From: Populus alba
Taxonomy: Eukaryota > Streptophyta > Magnoliopsida > Malpighiales > Salicaceae
Reading direction: 5' to 3'
Assembly: GCF_005239225.2 (NCBI RefSeq)
Contig: NC_133298.1
Span: forward strand, 124,001 to 188,000
Length of the DNA stretch: 64,000 nt
Each line of letters opens with the position of its first letter. Position 1 is the first letter of the stretch. The notes under the pieces are model-generated. The model worked only from the letters and a program-made list of their open reading frames with translations, had not been told where the DNA came from and searched no databases. Of this stretch, positions 9,471-23,458 are shown piece by piece. The position numbers and the translations under genes are program-made.

Positions 9471-12400
9471 CAAGTAGCAGAAGCATACATGCTCAAGAGG
9501 GATCACCCGAAATTCAAAGGCAGCTGAATTTCGGTAACAGGGGCATCGAAGTCGGAATGCCGCGAAACTCACCGAGTCAAAGCGTTTTGCCGTTTGCGGA
9601 AGAAGTCTGATGTAGAACAAGTAGCAGAACCATACATGCTCAAGAGGGATCACCCGAAATTCAAAGGCAGCTGAATTTGGCAACTCGGGCATCAAAGTCG
9701 GAATGCCACGTGAAACTCACCGAGTCAAAGCATTGCGCCGTTTGAGGAAGAAAGTCTGATGTGCACCAAGTAGCAGAAGCATACATGCTCAAGAGGGATC
9801 ACCCGAAATTCAAAGGCAACTGAATTTCGGCAACCGGGGCATCGAAGTAGGAATGCCGCGAAACTCACCGAGTCAAAGCGTTTCGCCATTTGCGGAAGAA
9901 AGTCTGATGTACAGCAAGTAGCAGAAAGCATGCTCAAGATGGATCACCGAAATTCAAAGGCAACTGAATTTCGGGCAACGGGCATCGAAGTCGGAATGCC
10001 CGCGAACCGCGAACTCACCGAGTTTTCGCCTTGAGGAAGAAAGTCGCAGAAGCATACATGGTCCCTCCTTGATTTCCAGTCGTCCAAAGAGTCAATAGCA
10101 AGAAAGTCCGATGTAGAACAAGTAGCAGAAGCATACATGCTCAAGAGGGATCACCCGAAATTCAAAGGCAACTGAATTTCGGCAACCGGGGCATCGAAGT
10201 CGGAATGCCGCGAAACTCACCGAGTCAAAGCGTTTCGCCGTTTGCGAAGAAAGTCTGATGGAGAACAAGTAGCAGAAGCATACATGCTCAAGAGGGATCA
10301 CCCGAAATTCCAAAAGGCAGCTGAATTTCGGCAACCGGGGCATCGAAGTCGGAAATGCCGCGAAACTCACCGAGTCAAAGCGTTTCGCCGTTTGCGAAGA
10401 AAAGTCCGATGTAGAACAAGTAGCAGAAGCATACATGCTCAAGAGGGATCACCCGAAATTCAAAGGCAACTGAATTTCGGCAACAGGGCATCGAAGTCGG
10501 ATGCCGCGAAACTCACCGAGTCAAAGCGTTTCGCCGTTTGCAGAAGAAAGTCCGATGGAGAACAAGTAGCAGAAGCATACATGCTCAAGAGGGATCACCC
10601 GAAATTCAAAGGCAACTGAATTTCGGCAACCGGGGCATCGAAGTCGGAATTGCCGCGAAACTCACCGAGTCAAAGCGTTTCGCCGTTTGCGGAAGAAAAG
10701 TCCGATGTAGAACAAGTAGCAGAAGCATACATGCTCAAGAGGGATCACCCGAAATTCAAAGGCAACTGAATTTCGGCAACCGGGGCATCGAAGTCGGAAT
10801 GCCGCGAAACTCACCGAGTCAAAGCGTTTCGCCGTTTGCGGAAGAAAGTCCGATGTAGAACAAGTAGCAGAAGCATACATGCTCAAGAGGGATCACCCGA
10901 AATTCAAAGGCAACTGAATTTCGGCAACCGGGCATCGAAGTCGGAATGCTGCGAAACTCACCGAGTCAAAGCGTTTCGCCGTTTGCGGAAGAAAAGTCCG
11001 ATGTAGAACAAGTAGCAGAAGCATACATGCTCAAGAGGGATCACCCGAAATTCAAAGGCAACTGAATTTCGGCAACCGGGGCATCGGAAGTCGGAATGCC
11101 GCGAAACTCACCGAGTCAAAGCGTTTCGCCGTTTGCGGAAGAAAGTCTGATGTAGAACAAGTAGCAGAAGCATACATGCTCAAGAGGGATCACCCGAAAT
11201 TCAAAGGCAACTGAATTTCGGCAACCGGGGCATCGAAGTCGGAATGCCGCGAAACTCACCGAGTCAAAGCGTTTCGCCGTTTGCGGAAGAAAGTCTGATG
11301 TAGAACAAGTAGCAGAAGCATACATGCTCAAGAGGGATCACCCGAAATTCAAAGGCAACTGAATTTCGGCAACCGGGGCATCGAAGTCGGATGCCGCGAA
11401 ACTCACCGAGTCAAAGCGTTTCGCCGTTTGCGGAAGAAAGTCCGATGTAGAACAAGTAGCAGAAGCATACATGCTCAAAGAGGGATCACCCGAAATTCAA
11501 AGGCAACTGAATTTCGGCAACCGGGGCATCGAAGTCGGAATGCCGCGAAACTCACCGAGTCAAAGCGTTTCGCCGTTTAAGAAAGTCTGAAGAATGTAGA
11601 ACAAGTAGCAGAAGCATACATGCTCAAGAGGGATCACCCGAAATTCAAAGGCAACTGAATTTTCGGCAACCGGGGCATCGAAGTCGGAATGCCGCGAAAC
11701 TCACCGAGTCAAAAGTTTCGCCGTTTGCGGAAAGAAAGTCGCGATGTGAACAAGTAGCAGAAGCATACATGCTCAAGAGGGATCACCCGAAATTCAAAGG
11801 CAAACTGAATTTCGGCAACTGGGGCATCGAAGTCGGAATGCCGCGAAACTCACCGAGTCAAAGCGTTTCGCCGTTTGCGGAAAGAAAGTCCGATAGAACA
11901 AGTAGCAGAAGCATACATGCTCAAGAGAGGATCACCCGAAATTCAAAGGCAACTGAATTTCGGCAAACCGGGGCATCGAAGTCGAATGCCGCGAAACTCA
12001 CCGAGTCAAAGCGTTTCGCCGTTTGCGGAAGAAAGTCCGATGTAGAACAAGTAGCAGAAGCATACATGCTCAAGAGGGATCACCCGAAATTCAAAGGCAA
12101 CTGAATTTCGCAACCGGGGCATCGAAGTCGGAAATGCCGCGAAACTCACCGAGTCAAAGCGTTTCGCCGTTTGCGAAGAAAGTCCGATGTAGAACAAGTA
12201 GCAGAAGCATACATGCTCAAGAGGGATCACCCGAAATTCAAAGGCAGAATTTCGGCAACCGGGGCAGAAGTCGGAATGCCGCGAAACTCACCGAGTCAAA
12301 GCGTTTCACCGTTTGAAGAAAGTCCGATGTAGAACAAGTAGCAGAAGCATACATGCTCAAGAGGGATCACCCGAAATTCAAAGGCAACTGAATTTCGGCA

Positions 12401-15400
12401 ACCGGGGCAATCGAAGTCGGAAATGCCGCGAAAACTCACCGAGTCAAAGCGTTTTTTGGGAAGAAAGTCCGATGTAGAACAAGTAGCAGAAGCATACATG
12501 CTCAAGAGGGATCACCCGAAATTCAAAGGCAACTGAATTTCGGCAACCGGGCATCGAAGTCGTTGCCGCGAAACTCACCGAGTCAAAGCGTTTCGCCGTT
12601 TGCGGAAGAAAGTCCGATGTAGAACAAGTAGCAGAAGCATACATGCTCAAGAGGGATCACCCGAAATTCAAAGGCAACTGAATTTCGGCAACCGGGGCAT
12701 CGAAGTCGGAATGCCGCGAAACTCACTGAGTCAAAGCGTTTCGCCGTTTGCGAAGAAAGTCCGATGTAGAACAAGTAGCAGAAGCATACATGCTCAAGAG
12801 GGATCACCCGAAATTCAAAGGCAACTGAATTTCGGCAACCGTGGCATCGAAGTCGGATTGCCGCGAAACTCACCGAGTCAAAGCGTTTCGCCGTTTGCGG
12901 AAGAAAGTCCGATGTAGAACAAGTAGCAGAAGCATACATGCTCAAGAGGGATCACCCGAAATTCAAAGGCAACTGAATTTCGGCAACCGGGGCATCGGAA
13001 GTCGGAATGCCGCGAAACTCACCGAGTCAAAGCGTTTCGCCGTTTGCGGAAGAAAGTCCGATGTAGAACAAGTAGCAGAAGCATACATGCTCAAGAGGGA
13101 TCACCCGAAATTCAAAGGCAACTGAATTTCGGCAACCGTGGCATCGAAGTCGGATTGCCGCGAAACTCACCGAGTCAAAGCGTTTCGCCGTTTGCGGAAG
13201 AAAGTCTGATGGAGAACAAGTAGCAGAAGCATACATGCTCAAGAGGGATCACCCGAAATTCAAAGGCAACTGAATTTCGGCAACCGGGGCATCGAAGTCG
13301 GATTGCCGGCGAAACTCACCGAGTCAAAGCGTTTCGCCGTTTGCGGAAGAAAGTCCGATGTAGAACAAGTAGCAGAAGCATACATGCTCAAGAGGGATCA
13401 CCCGAAATTCAAAGGCAACTGAATTTCGGCAACCGGGGCATCGAAGTCGGATTGCCGCGAAACTCACCGAGTCAAAGCGTTTCGCCGTTTGCGGAAGAAA
13501 GTCCGATGTAGAACAAGTAGCAGAAGCATACATGCTCAAGAGGGATCACCCGAAATTCAAAGGCAACTGAATTTCGGCAACCGGGGCATCGAAGTCCGGA
13601 TGCCGCGAAACTCACCGAGTCAAAGCGTTTCGCCGTTTGCGGAAGAAAGTCCGATGTAGAACAAGTAGCAGAAGCATACATGCTCAAGAGGGATCACCCG
13701 AAATTCAAAGGCAACTGAATTTCGGCAACCGGGGCATCGGAAGTCGGAATTGCCGCGAAACTCACCGAGTCAAAGCGTTTCGCCATTTGCGGAAGAAAGT
13801 CCGATGGAGAACAAGTAGCAGAAGCATACATGCTCAAGAGGGATCACCCGAAATTCAAAGGCAACTGAATTTCGGCAACCGTGGCATCGAAGTCGGATTG
13901 CCGCGAAACTCACCGAGTCAAAGCGTTTTCGCCGTTTACGGAAGAAAGTCCGATGGAGAACAAGTAGCAGAAGCATACATGCTCAAGAGGGATCACCCGA
14001 AATTCAAAGGCAACTGAATTTCGGCAAAGGGGCATCGAAAGTCGGAAATTGCCAGCGAAACTCACCGAGTCAAAGCGTTTCGCCGTTTGCGGAAGAAAGT
14101 CTGATGGAGAACAAGTAGCAGAAGCATACATGCTCAAGAGGGATCACCCGAAATTCAAAGGCAACTGAATTTCGGCAACCGGGGCATCGAAGTCGGGATT
14201 GCCGCGAAACTCACCGAGTCAAAGCGTTTCGCCGTTTGCGGAAGAAAGTCCGATGTAGAACAAGTAGCAGAAGCATACATGCTCAAGAGGGATCACCCGA
14301 AATTCAAAGGCAACTGAATTTCGGCAACCGGCATCGAAGTCGGAATGCCGCGAAACTCACCGAGTCAAAGCGTTTCGCCGTTTGCGGAAGAAAGTCCGAT
14401 GTAGAACAAGTAGCAGAAGCATACATGCTCAAGAGGGATCACCCGAAATTCAAAGGCAACTGAATTTCGGCAACCGGGGCATCGAAGTCGGAATGCCGCG
14501 AAACTCACCGAGTCAAAGCGTTTCGCCGTTTGCAGAAGAAAGTCTGATGTAGAACAAGTAGCAGAAGCATACATGCTCAAGATCACCCGAAAATTCAAAG
14601 GCAACTGAATTTCGGCAACATGGGGCATCGAAGTCGGAATGCCGCGAAACTCACCGAGTCAAAGCGTTTCGCCGTTTGCGGAAGAAAGTCCGATCAGAAC
14701 AAGTAGCAGAAGCATACATGCTCAAGAGGGATCACCCGAAATTCAAAAGCAACTGAATTTCGGCAACCGGGGCATCGAAGTCCCGCGAAACTCACCGAGT
14801 CAAAGCGTTTCGCCGTTTGCGGAAGAAAGTCTGATGTAGAACAAGTAGCAGAAGCATACATGCTCAAGAGGGATCACCCGAAATTCAAAGGCAACTGAAT
14901 TTCGGCAACCGGGCATCGAAGTCGGAATTGCCGCGAAACTCACCGAGTCAAAGCGTTTCGCCAATTTGAGGAAGAAAGTCCGATGTAGAACAAGTAGCAG
15001 AAGCATACATGCTCAAGAGGGATCACCCGAAATTCAAAGGCAACTGAATTTCGGCAACCGGGGCATCGAAGTCGGAATGCCGCGAAAACTCACCGAGTCA
15101 AAGCGTTTCGCCGTTTGCGGAAGAAAGTCCGATGTAGAACAAGTAGCAGAAGCATACATGCTCAAGAGGGATCACCCGAAATTCAAAGGCAACTGAATTT
15201 CGGCAACCGGGGCATCGAAGTCGGAATGCCGCGAAACTCACCGAGTCAAAGCGTTTCGCCGTTTGCGGAAGAAAGTCCGATGTAGAACAAGTAGCAGAAG
15301 CATACATGCTCAAGAGGGATCACCCGAAATTCAAAGGCAACTGAATTTCGGCAACCGGGGCATCGAAGTCGGAACCGAAACTCACCGAGTCAAAGCGTTT

Positions 15401-16539
15401 CGCCGTTTTGCGGAAGAAAGTCCGATGTAGAACAAGTAGCAGAAGCATACATGCTCAAGAGGGATCACCCGAAAATTCAAAGGCAACTGAATTTCGGCAA
15501 CCGGGGCATCGGAAGTCGGAATGCCGCGAAACTCACCGAGTCAAAGCGTTTCGCCGTTTGCGGAAGAAAGTCTGATGTAGAACAAGTAGCAGAAGCATAC
15601 ATGCTCAAGAGGGATCACCCGAAATTCAAAGGCAACTGAATTTCGGCAACCGGGGCATCGAAGTCGGAATTGCCGCGAAACTCACCGAGTCAAAGCGTTT
15701 TCGCGTTTGCGGAAGAAAAGTCCGATGTAGAACAAGTAGCAGAAGCATACATGCTCAAGAGGGATCACCCGAAATTCAAAGGCAACTGAATTTCGGCAAC
15801 CGGGGCATCGAAGTCGGAATGCCGCGAAACTCACGAGTCAAAGCGTTTCGCCGTTTGCGGAAGAAAGTCCGATGTAGAACAAGTAGCAGAAGCATACATG
15901 CTCAAGAGGGATCACCCGAAATTCAAAGGCAACTGAATTTCGGCAAGGGGCATCGAAGTCGGAATGCCGCGAAACTCACCGAGTCAAAGCGTTTCCGTTT
16001 GCGGAAGAAAGTCTGATGTAGAACAAGTAGCAGAAGCATACATGCTCAAGAGGGATCACCCGAAATTCAAAGGCAACTGAATTTCGGCAACCGGGGCATC
16101 GGAAGTCGGAATGCCGAAACTCACCGAGTCAAAGCGTTTCGCCGTTTTGCGGAAGAAAGTCCGATGTAGAACAAGTAGCAGAAGCATACATGCTCAAGAG
16201 GGATCACCCGAAATTCAAAAGGCAACTGAAATTTCGGCAACCGGGGCATAAGTCGGAATGCCGCGAAACTCACCGAGTCAAAGCGTTTCGCCGTTTTGCG
16301 GAAGAAAGTCCGATGTAGAACAAGTAGCAGAAGCATACATGCTCAAGAGGGATCACCCGAAATTCAAAGGCAACTGAATTTCGGCAACCGGGGCATCGAA
16401 GTCGGAATGCCGCGAAACTCACCGAGTCAAAGCGTTTCGCCGTTTGCGGAAGAAAGTCCGATGTAGAACAAGTAGCAGAAGCATACATGCTCAAGAGGGA
16501 TCACCCGAAATTCAAAGGCAACTGAATTTCGGCAACCGG

Positions 16540-16930
16540 CGCTTGGAAGTCAAAACTCACCGAGTCAGAAAGAAAGTCCGATGTAGAACAGTAGCAGAAG
16601 CATACATGCTCAAGAGGGATCACCCGAAATTCAAAGGCAACTGAATTTCGGCAACCGGGGCATCGAAGTAATCCGATGCCAGAAGCATACATGAAGAGGG
16701 ATCAATTCAAAACAAGTCCTTCAAAGCGTTTCGCCGAAGAACCCAAGTAGCAGAAGCATACATGCTCAAGAGGGATCAAAATTCAAAGGCAACTGAATTT
16801 CGGCAACCGGGGCATCGAAGTTTTCACCGAGTCAAGTAAAGAAAGTTGTCAAGAGCAGAAGCATACATGCTCAAGAGGGATCACCCGAAATTCAAAGGCA
16901 ACTGAATTTCGGCAACCCATCGAAGTCGGA
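16540..16930. repeat. Rearranged, truncated satellite monomers
   Basis: Several consecutive monomers have lost internal pieces: the GAATGCCGCG block is missing near 16545-16570, the GGAAGAAAGTCCGATG block is scrambled near 16670-16740, and the region before 16860 lacks the GTTTCGCC dyad arm. Full monomers resume at about 16,920. This could be real deletion damage or a mis-assembled stretch. Confidence 0.6.
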
Positions 16931-17640
16931 ATGCCCGCGAAACTCACCGAGTCAAAGCGTTTCGCCGTTTGCAGAAGAAAGTCCGATGTAGAACAAGTAG
17001 CAGAAGCATACATGCTCAAGAGGGATCACCCGAAATTCAAAGGCAACTGAATTTCGGCAACCGGGGCATCGAAGTCGGATTGCCGCGAAACTCAACGAGT
17101 CAAAGCGTTTCGCCGTTTGCGGAAGAAAGTCCGATGTAGAACAAGTAGCAGAAGCATACATGCTCAAGAGGGATCACCCGCAATTCAAAGGCAACTGAAT
17201 TTCGGCAACCGTGGCATCGAAGTCGGATTGCCGCGAAACTCACCGAGTCAAAGCGTTTCGCCGTTTGCGGAAGAAAGTCCGATGTAGAACAAGTAGCAGA
17301 AGCATACATGCTCAAGAGGTATCACCCGCAATTCAAAGGCAACTGAATTTCGGCAACCGTGGCATCGAAGTCGGATTGCCGCGAAACTCACCGAGTCAAA
17401 AGCGTTTCGCCGTTTGCGGAAGAAAGTCCGATGTAGAACAAGTAGCAGAAGCATACATGCTCAAGAGGGATCACCCGAAATTCAAAGGCAACTGAATTTC
17501 GGCAACCGTGGCATCGAAGTCGGATTGCCGCGAAACTCACCGAGTCAAAGCGTTTCGCCGTTTGCGGAAGAAAGTATGATGTAGAACAAGTAGCAGAAGC
17601 ATACATGCTCAAGAGGGATCACCCGAAATTCAAAGGCAAC

Positions 17641-20600
17641 GGAATTTCGGCAACCGGGGCATGGAAGTCGGAATGCCGCGAAACTCACCGAGTCAAAGTG
17701 TTTCGCCGTTTGCAGAGGAAAGTCCGATGTAGAACAAGTAGCAGAATCATACATGCTCAAGAGGGATCACCTGAAATTCAAAGGCAACTGAATTTCGGCA
17801 ACCGTGGCATCGAAGCCGGATTGCCGCGAAACTCACCGAGTCAAAGCGTTTCACCGTTTGCGGATGAATGTCCGATGTACAACAAGTTGCAGAAGCATAC
17901 ATACTGAAGAGGGATCACCCGAAATTCAAAGGCAACTGAATTTCGGCAACCGGGTCATGGAAGTCGGAATGCCGCCAAACTCACCGAGCCAACGCGTTTC
18001 GCCGTTTGTGGAAGAAAGTACGATGGAGAACCAGTATTGGAAGCATACATGCTCAAGAGGGATCACCTGAAATTCAAAGGCAACTGAATTTCGGCAACCG
18101 GGGCATGGAAGTCGGAATGCCGCGAAACTCACCGAGCCAAGGCGTTTCGCCGTTTGCGGAAGAAAGTCCGATGTAGAACAGGTAGCACAAGCATACATGC
18201 TCAAGAGGGATTACCCGAAATTCAAAAGCAACTGAATTTCGGCAACAGGCGCATGGAAGTCGGAATGCCACGAAACTCACCGAGTCAAAGCATTTTGTCG
18301 TTTGCGGAAGAAAGTCTGATGGAGAACAAGTAGCAGACGCATACATGCTCAAGAGGGATCACCTGAAATTCAAAGGCAACTGAATTTCGGCAACCGTGGC
18401 ATCGAAGTCGGATTGCCGCGAAACTCACCGAGTCAAAGCGTTTCGCCGTTTGCGGATGAAAGTCCGATGTAGAACAAGTAGCAGAAGCATACATGTTGAA
18501 GAGGGATCACCCGAAATTCAAAGGGAACTGAGTTTCGGCAAACTGGTGGAAGTCGGAATGCCGCGAAACTCACCGAGTCAAAGTGTTTCGCCGTTTGCGG
18601 ATGAAAGTCCGATGTAGAACAAGTAGCAGAAGCATACATGCTCGAGAGGTATCACCCGAAATTCAAAGGCAACTGAATTTCGGCAACCGGGGCATGGAAG
18701 TCGGAATGCCGCGAAACTCACCGAGTCAAAGCGTTTCGTAGTTTGCGGAAGAAAGTCCGATGTAGAACACGTAGCAGAAGCATACATGCTAAAGAGGGAT
18801 CACCCGAAATTCAAAGGCAACTGAATTTCGGCAACCGGCGCATGGAAGTCCGAATGCCCCGAAACTCACCGAGTCAAAGCGTTTCGCCGTTTGCGGAAGA
18901 AAGTCCGATGGAGAACAAGTAGCAGAAGCATACATGCTCAAGAGGGATCACCCTAAATTCAAAGGCAACTGAATTTCGGCAATTAGGGGCAATCGAAGTC
19001 CGTAATGCCGCGAAACTCACCGAGTAAAAGCATTTCGCCGTTTGCGGAAGAAAGTATGATGTAGAACAAGTAGCAGAAGCATACATGCTCAAGAGGGATC
19101 ACCCGAAATTCAAAGGCAACTGAATTTCGGCAACCGGGGCATGGAAGTCGGAATGCCGCGAAACTCACCGAGTCAAGGCGTTTCACCGTTTGTGGAAGAA
19201 AGTCCGATGGAGAACAAGTAGCCGAAGCATACATGCTCAAGAGGGATCACCTACAATTCAAAGGCAACTGAATTTCGGCAACCGGGGCATCGAAGTCGGT
19301 ATGCCGCGAAACTCACCGAGTCAAAGCGTTTTGCCGTTTGCGGAAGAAAGTCCGATGTAGAACAAGTAGCAGAAGCATACATGCTCAAGAGGGATCACCC
19401 GAAATTCAAAGGCAACTGAATTTCGGCAACCGGGGCATGGAAGTCGGAATGCCGCGAAACTCACCGAGTCAAAGCGTTTCGCCGTTTGCGGAAGAAAGTA
19501 TGATGTAGAACAAGTAGCAGAAGCATACATGCTCAAGAGGGATCACCCGAAATTCAAAGGCAACTGAATTCGGCACGTGGAGTCAGAAATGCATTAAGAG
19601 TCAAAGCTTTTCGTCGTTTGCGGAAACTCGCGAAACAAGGCAACGGAATTTTTGGCACCGATGCAATGGAGTCGGAAGTCAAAGCGTTTCAAGAAAGTCC
19701 GATGGAGAACAAGTAGCAGAAGCATACATGCTCAAGAGGGGATCACCCGAAATTCAAAGGCAACTGAATTTCGGCAAACCGGGGCAATAGAAGTCGGATC
19801 AAGGCGTTTTCGCCGTTTGTGGAAGAAAGAGATGGAGAACAAGTAGCAGAAGCATACATGCTCAAGAGGGATCACCTACCAATTCAAAGGCAAAACTGAA
19901 TTTCGGCAACCGTGGCAGAAGTTGCCACGAAACTACCGAGTCAAAGCGTTTTCACCGTTTGCTGAATGAAATGGTCTGATGTAGAACAGGTAGCAGAAGC
20001 ATACATGCTCAAGAGGGATCACCCGAAATTCAAAGGCAACTGAATTTCGGCAACCGGGTCATGGAAGTCGGAATGCCGCGAAACTCACCGAGTCAAAGTG
20101 TTTCGCCGTTTGCGGATGAAAGTCATATGTAGAACAAGTAGCAGAAGCATACATGCTCAAGAGGGATCACCCTAAATTCAAAGGCAACTGAATTTCGGCA
20201 ATAGGGGCATCGAAGTCCGTATGCCGCGAAACTCACCGAGTAAAAGCGTTTCGCCGTTTGCGGAAGAAAGTATGATGTAGAACAAGTAGCAGAAGCATAC
20301 ATGCTCAAGAGGGATCACCCGAAATTCAAAGGCAACTGAATTTCGGCAATCGGCGCATGGAAGTCAGAGAAAGTGCCATTAAACTCAAACCGAGTCAAAG
20401 CCTTTCGTTCCGTTTGCGGAAGAAAGTCCGATGGAGAACAAGTAGCAGAAGCATACATGCTCAAGAGGGATCACCCGAAATTCAAAGGCAACTGAATTTC
20501 GGCAAATGCATGGGAGCGGAAGGCCGCGAAACTCACCGAGTCAAAAATGTTTCGCCGTTTGCGAAGAAATCCGATGGAGAACAAGTAGCAGAAGCATACA

Positions 20601-23458
20601 TGCTCAAGAGGGATCACCCGAAATTCAAAGGCAACTGAATTTCGGCAACCGGGGCATAGAAGTCGGAATGCCGCGAAACTCACCGAGTCAAAGCGTTTCG
20701 CCGTTTGCGGAAGAAAGTCCGATGGAGAACAAGTTTGCTCAAGAGGATCACCTAACAATTCAAAGCAATTAACCGTGGCATCGAAGCCGTTGCCGCGAAA
20801 CTCATTGAGTCAAAGCGGATGAATGTTCTGATGTAGAAACAGGTACAGAAGCATACATGCTGAAGAGGATCAACCCGAAATTCAAAGGCAACTGAATTTC
20901 GGCAACCCGGGTCATGGAAGTCGGAATGCCGCGAAACTCACCGAGTCAAAGTGTTTCGCCGTTTGCGGATGAAAGTCATATGTAGAACAAGTAGCAGAAG
21001 CATACATGCTCAAGCCGGATCACCCGAAATTCAAAGGCAACTGAATTTCAGCAACCGGGGCATGGAAGTCGGAATTCCGCGAAACTCACCGAGTCAAAGT
21101 GTTTCGCCGTTTGCGGACGAAAGTCCGATGTAGAACAAGTAGCAGAAGCATACATGCTCAAGAGGGATCACCCGAAATTCAAAGGCAACTGAATTACGGC
21201 AATGGAAGTTCGAATGCCACGAAACTCACCGAGTCAAAGCGTTTCGCCGTTTGCGGAAGAAAGTCCGATGGAGAACAAGTAGCAGAAGCATACATGCTAA
21301 GAGGGATCGAAATTCAAAGGCAACTGTATTTCGGCAACCGTGGCATCGAAGTCGGATTGCCGCGAAACTCACCGAGTCAAATCGTTTCACCGTTTGCGGA
21401 TGAAATTCCGATGTATAACAGGTAGCAGAAGCATACATGCTCAAGAGGGATCACCCGAAATTCAAAGGCAACTGAATCTCGGCAATCGGCGCATGGAAGT
21501 CAGAATGCCACGAAACTCACCGAGTCAAAGCCTTTCGCCGTTTGCGGAAGAAAGTCCTATGGAGAACAAGTAGCAGAAGCATACATGCTCAAGAGGGATC
21601 ACCCGAAATTCAAAGGCAACGAATTTCGGCAACCGGCATCGAAGTCGGATGCCGCGAAACTTACCGAGTCAAAGCGTTTCGCCGTTTGCGGACGAAAGTC
21701 CGATGTAGAACAAGTAGTAGAAGCATACATGCTCAAGAGGGATCACCCGAAATTCAAAGGCAACTGAATTTCGGCAACCGGAAACCACCGTCAAAGAGTG
21801 GAAGTCGGAATGCGCGAAACTCACCGAGTCAAAGGTCGCCATTTGCGGATGAAAGTCTGATGTAGAACAAGTAGCAGAAGCATACATGCTCAAGAGGGAT
21901 CACCCAAAATTCAAAGGCAACTGAATTTCGGCAACCGGGGCATGGAAGTTGGAATTCCGCGAAACTCACCGAGTCAAAGCGTTTCGCCGTTTGCGGAAGA
22001 AAGTCCGATGTAGAACACGTAGCAGAAGCATACATGCTTAAGAGGGATCACCCGAAATTCAAAGGCAACTGAATTTCGGGAACCGGCGCATGGAAGTCCG
22101 AATGCCACGAAACTCACCGAGTCAAGCGTTTCGCCGTTTGCGGAAGAAAGGCCGAAATGAAGAACAAGTAGCAGAAGCATACATGCTCAAGAGGGATCAC
22201 CCGAAATTCAAAAGGCAACTGAATTTCGGCAACCGGGGCAGAAGTCGAATGCGCGCGAACTCACCGAGTCAAGGCGTTTCGCCGTTTGTGGAAGAAAGTC
22301 CGATGCAGAACAAGTAGCCGAAGCATACATGCTCAAGAGGGATCACCTACAATTCAAAGGCATTTGAATTTCGGCAACCGTGGCATCGAAGCCGGATTGC
22401 CGCGAAACTCACCGAGTCAAAGCGTTTCACCGTTTGCGGATGAAAAGTCCTGATGTTAGAACAGGTAGCAGAAGCATACATGCTCAAGAGGGATCACCCG
22501 AAATTCAAAGGCAACTGAATTACGGCAACCGGCGCATGGAAGTCCGAATGCCACGAAACTCACCGAGTCAAAGCGTTTCGCCGTTTGCGGAAGAAAGTCC
22601 GATGGAGAACAAGTAGCAGAAGCATACATGCTCAAGCCGGATCACCCGAAATTCAAAGGCAACTGAATTTCGGAAACCGGTCATGGAAGTCGGAATGCCG
22701 TCGAAAAACTCACCGAGTCAAAGTGTTTTCGCCGTTTGCGGATGAAAGTCAGATGTAGAACAAGTAGCAGAAGCATACATGCTCAAGAGGGATCACCCGA
22801 AATTCAAAGGCAACAGAATTTCGGCAACCGGGGCATGGAAGTCGGAATTCCGCGAAACTCACCGAGTCAAAGTGTTTCGCCGGGCGGACGAAAGTCCCGA
22901 TGGAGAACAAAGTAGCAGAAGCATACATGCTCAAGAGGGATCACCCAAATTCAAAGGCAACTGAATTTCGGCAACCGGGGCATGGAAGTTGGAATTCCGC
23001 GAAACTCACCGAGTCAAAGCGTTTCGCCGTTTGTGGAAGAAAGTCCGATGCAGAACCAGTAGCCGAAGCATACATGCTCAAGAGGGATCACCTACAATTC
23101 AAGGCATGAATTTCGGCAACCGGGCATGCGAAGCCGGATTGCCGCGAAACTCAACCGAGTCAAAGCGTTTCATCCGTTGCGGAAGAAAGTCTGATGGAGA
23201 ACAAGGTAGCAGAAGCATACATGCTCAAGAGGATCACCCCGAAATTCAAAGGAACAAAGGCTGAATTTCGGCAACCGGGTCATGGAAGTCGGAATCCGCG
23301 GATCACCGAGTCAAAGCGCCGTTTGCGGAAAAGTCAGATGTAGAACAAGGGAGCAGAAGCATACATGCTCAAGCCGGATCACCCGAAAGGCAAAGGCAAA
23401 CTGAATTTTCGGAAAACCGGCGCATGGGAAGTCGGGCCGCGAAACGCACCGATCAAAG
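17641..23458. repeat. 148-bp satellite array, subfamily C, first part
   Basis: Monomers change character here: GGGGCATCGAAG is often GGGGCATGGAAG, GGCGCATGGAAG or CGTGGCATCGAAGCC, and GTTTCGCC alternates with GTTTCACC. Substitutions between neighbours are clearly more frequent than in subfamily B. From about 19,560 to the gap the sequence fills with indels and broken monomers (for instance 19,560-19,700 and 20,720-20,860). No gene is visible. Confidence 0.92.

Larger units (their letters stand above)
9466..17640. repeat. 148-bp satellite array, subfamily B (near consensus)
   Basis: About 55 monomers, nearly all reading CAACTGAATTTCGG then CAACCGGGGCATCGAAG, with AGTCCGATGTAGAAC or AGTCTGATG(T/G)AGAAC. 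The first one to two monomers (to about 9,690) still carry the A/F words CAGCTGAATTT and ACAGGGGCATC. Monomers differ mostly by single-base insertions and deletions (for example CGGAAGAAAAGTCC, GGAAATGCC, CATCGGAAG) and rarely by substitution. A short non-satellite insertion lies near 10059-10098, and rearranged partial monomers lie at 16540-16930. No gene is visible. Confidence 0.95.

Noticed and set aside
10662..10886. Open frames of about 60-170 codons recurring on both strands across the satellite, as if a repeated small protein family
   Set aside because: They recur with every monomer on both strands, cross monomer borders in changing frame and vary with single-base indels. Nothing suggests codon-level selection; they follow from a stop-poor repeat whose length is not a multiple of three.
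12600..12945. Regular repeat array as a CRISPR
   Set aside because: There are no unique spacers: the whole 148-bp unit is repeated, and the setting is a plant retrotransposon and satellite.
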